This document shows, in pieces, positions 63,716-64,000 of a stretch of DNA of 64,000 nucleotides. The stretch is taken from positions 1,902,576 through 1,966,575 of the forward strand of contig VXAZ01000560.1 of NCBI GenBank assembly GCA_013399875.1, written 5' to 3'. Under the pieces are notes generated by a model that saw only the letters and a list, made by a program, of their open reading frames with translations, ran no database searches and was not told the DNA's origin. The number at the start of each line of letters is the position of its first letter. The first letter of the stretch is position 1. This DNA comes from Gymnorhina tibicen (lineage: Eukaryota; Chordata; Aves; Passeriformes; Artamidae). A program made the translations under genes and the position numbers.

Positions 63716-63967
63716 CATTGGACCGGGGAGGGTAAAACTGAAGACCCAGCACAGGAGACCCTGGCACTCGGCTGGGCACTCCACACAGTATTTACCTGAG
63801 CTGCACCACCTCCTCCAAGGTGCAAAATTCAGATTCATTCAGCGGATTTCTTTCCACGTCCGTGCTGAACATTCAGCTTTGCTCACATTTAGTCACCCAG
63901 TTCAAACTTTTATTTGCCATCTGGCAACAGACTGGGCTTTACTGGGGGGAGGGGATAAGAAAGGGGC

Positions 63968-64000
63968 TTTTTTTTTCCTTTTTTTTTTTTTTTTTTTTTT
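63968..64000. repeat. Poly(T) tract running off the window edge
   Basis: T9, CC, then T22 to the last base. It may be the A-tail of a minus-strand retroposon or a simple tract; the continuation is not visible. Confidence 0.9.

Larger units (their letters stand above)
56418..64000 (-). other. FGGY: FGGY intron (partial), no exon recognised
   Basis: From the acceptor of the penultimate FGGY exon to the window edge I find no further FGGY exon and no other gene. Two CR1 pieces and a terminal poly(T) stretch are listed separately. The GC-richer segments near 58.4-58.7, 59.6-60.2 and 62.1-63.1 kb give open frames on both strands without recognisable domains. Confidence 0.6.

Noticed and set aside
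56418..64000. Search for the preceding FGGY exon (ASGDF-type segment)
   Set aside because: No minus-strand segment with that sequence and flanking AG/GT was found, so it probably lies beyond 64000.
1..64000. CRISPR arrays, bacterial operons, tRNA/rRNA genes, endogenous retrovirus with paired LTRs
   Set aside because: None is visible: no regular spacer array, no cloverleaf recognised, no paired long terminal repeats or retroviral reading frames. The window is ordinary avian gene-bearing DNA with CR1 copies.

Overview
The window is nuclear DNA from a bird. The evidence is split protein-coding genes with GT-AG introns, the avian/reptilian CR1 retroposon as the only recognisable dispersed repeat, and the gene order CYP2J - HOOK1 - FGGY, which is the vertebrate order seen around human CYP2J2, HOOK1 and FGGY. 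The species cannot be named from the sequence; the family calls rest on my reading of translated exons, not on a database search.

Layout. (1) 123-301, + strand: the last exon of a cytochrome P450 of the CYP2J subfamily, whose body lies left of the window. (2) 302-3858: spacer with one CR1 copy and a candidate poly(A) signal. (3) 3859-8457, + strand: a complete nine-exon CYP2J gene (492 residues, all P450 signature motifs present), with AATAAA at 8908. (4) About 11.5-35.2 kb, - strand: HOOK1, a dynein/endosome adaptor. Exons 2-22 were all placed and are in perfect phase over 2106 coding bases. Exon 1 is reduced to 16 bases by a single N at 35205. (5) About 35.1-35.8 kb: CpG-island promoter of HOOK1. 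(6) About 35.8-55.1 kb: 19-20 kb without a recognisable exon. (7) 55263-56417, - strand: the last two coding exons of FGGY (carbohydrate kinase); the rest of that gene lies beyond the right edge.

The genes are neighbours by conserved synteny and do not form a pathway. CYP2J enzymes are microsomal mono-oxygenases; in birds the subfamily includes CYP2J19, the ketolase that turns dietary yellow carotenoids red. HOOK1 links dynein to endosomal cargo. FGGY phosphorylates a pentulose. The tandem CYP2J pair is the accessory, lineage-variable part of the window, and HOOK1/FGGY are conserved.

I found no new molecular system. The points most worth a second look are the identity of the two CYP2J paralogues, four single-base Ns that look like collapsed gaps (one deletes most of HOOK1 exon 1, another splits a hairpin-forming 26-bp tandem repeat), the motif cluster in the HOOK1 CpG island, and a CTCF-like site beside a CR1 copy in the last FGGY intron.
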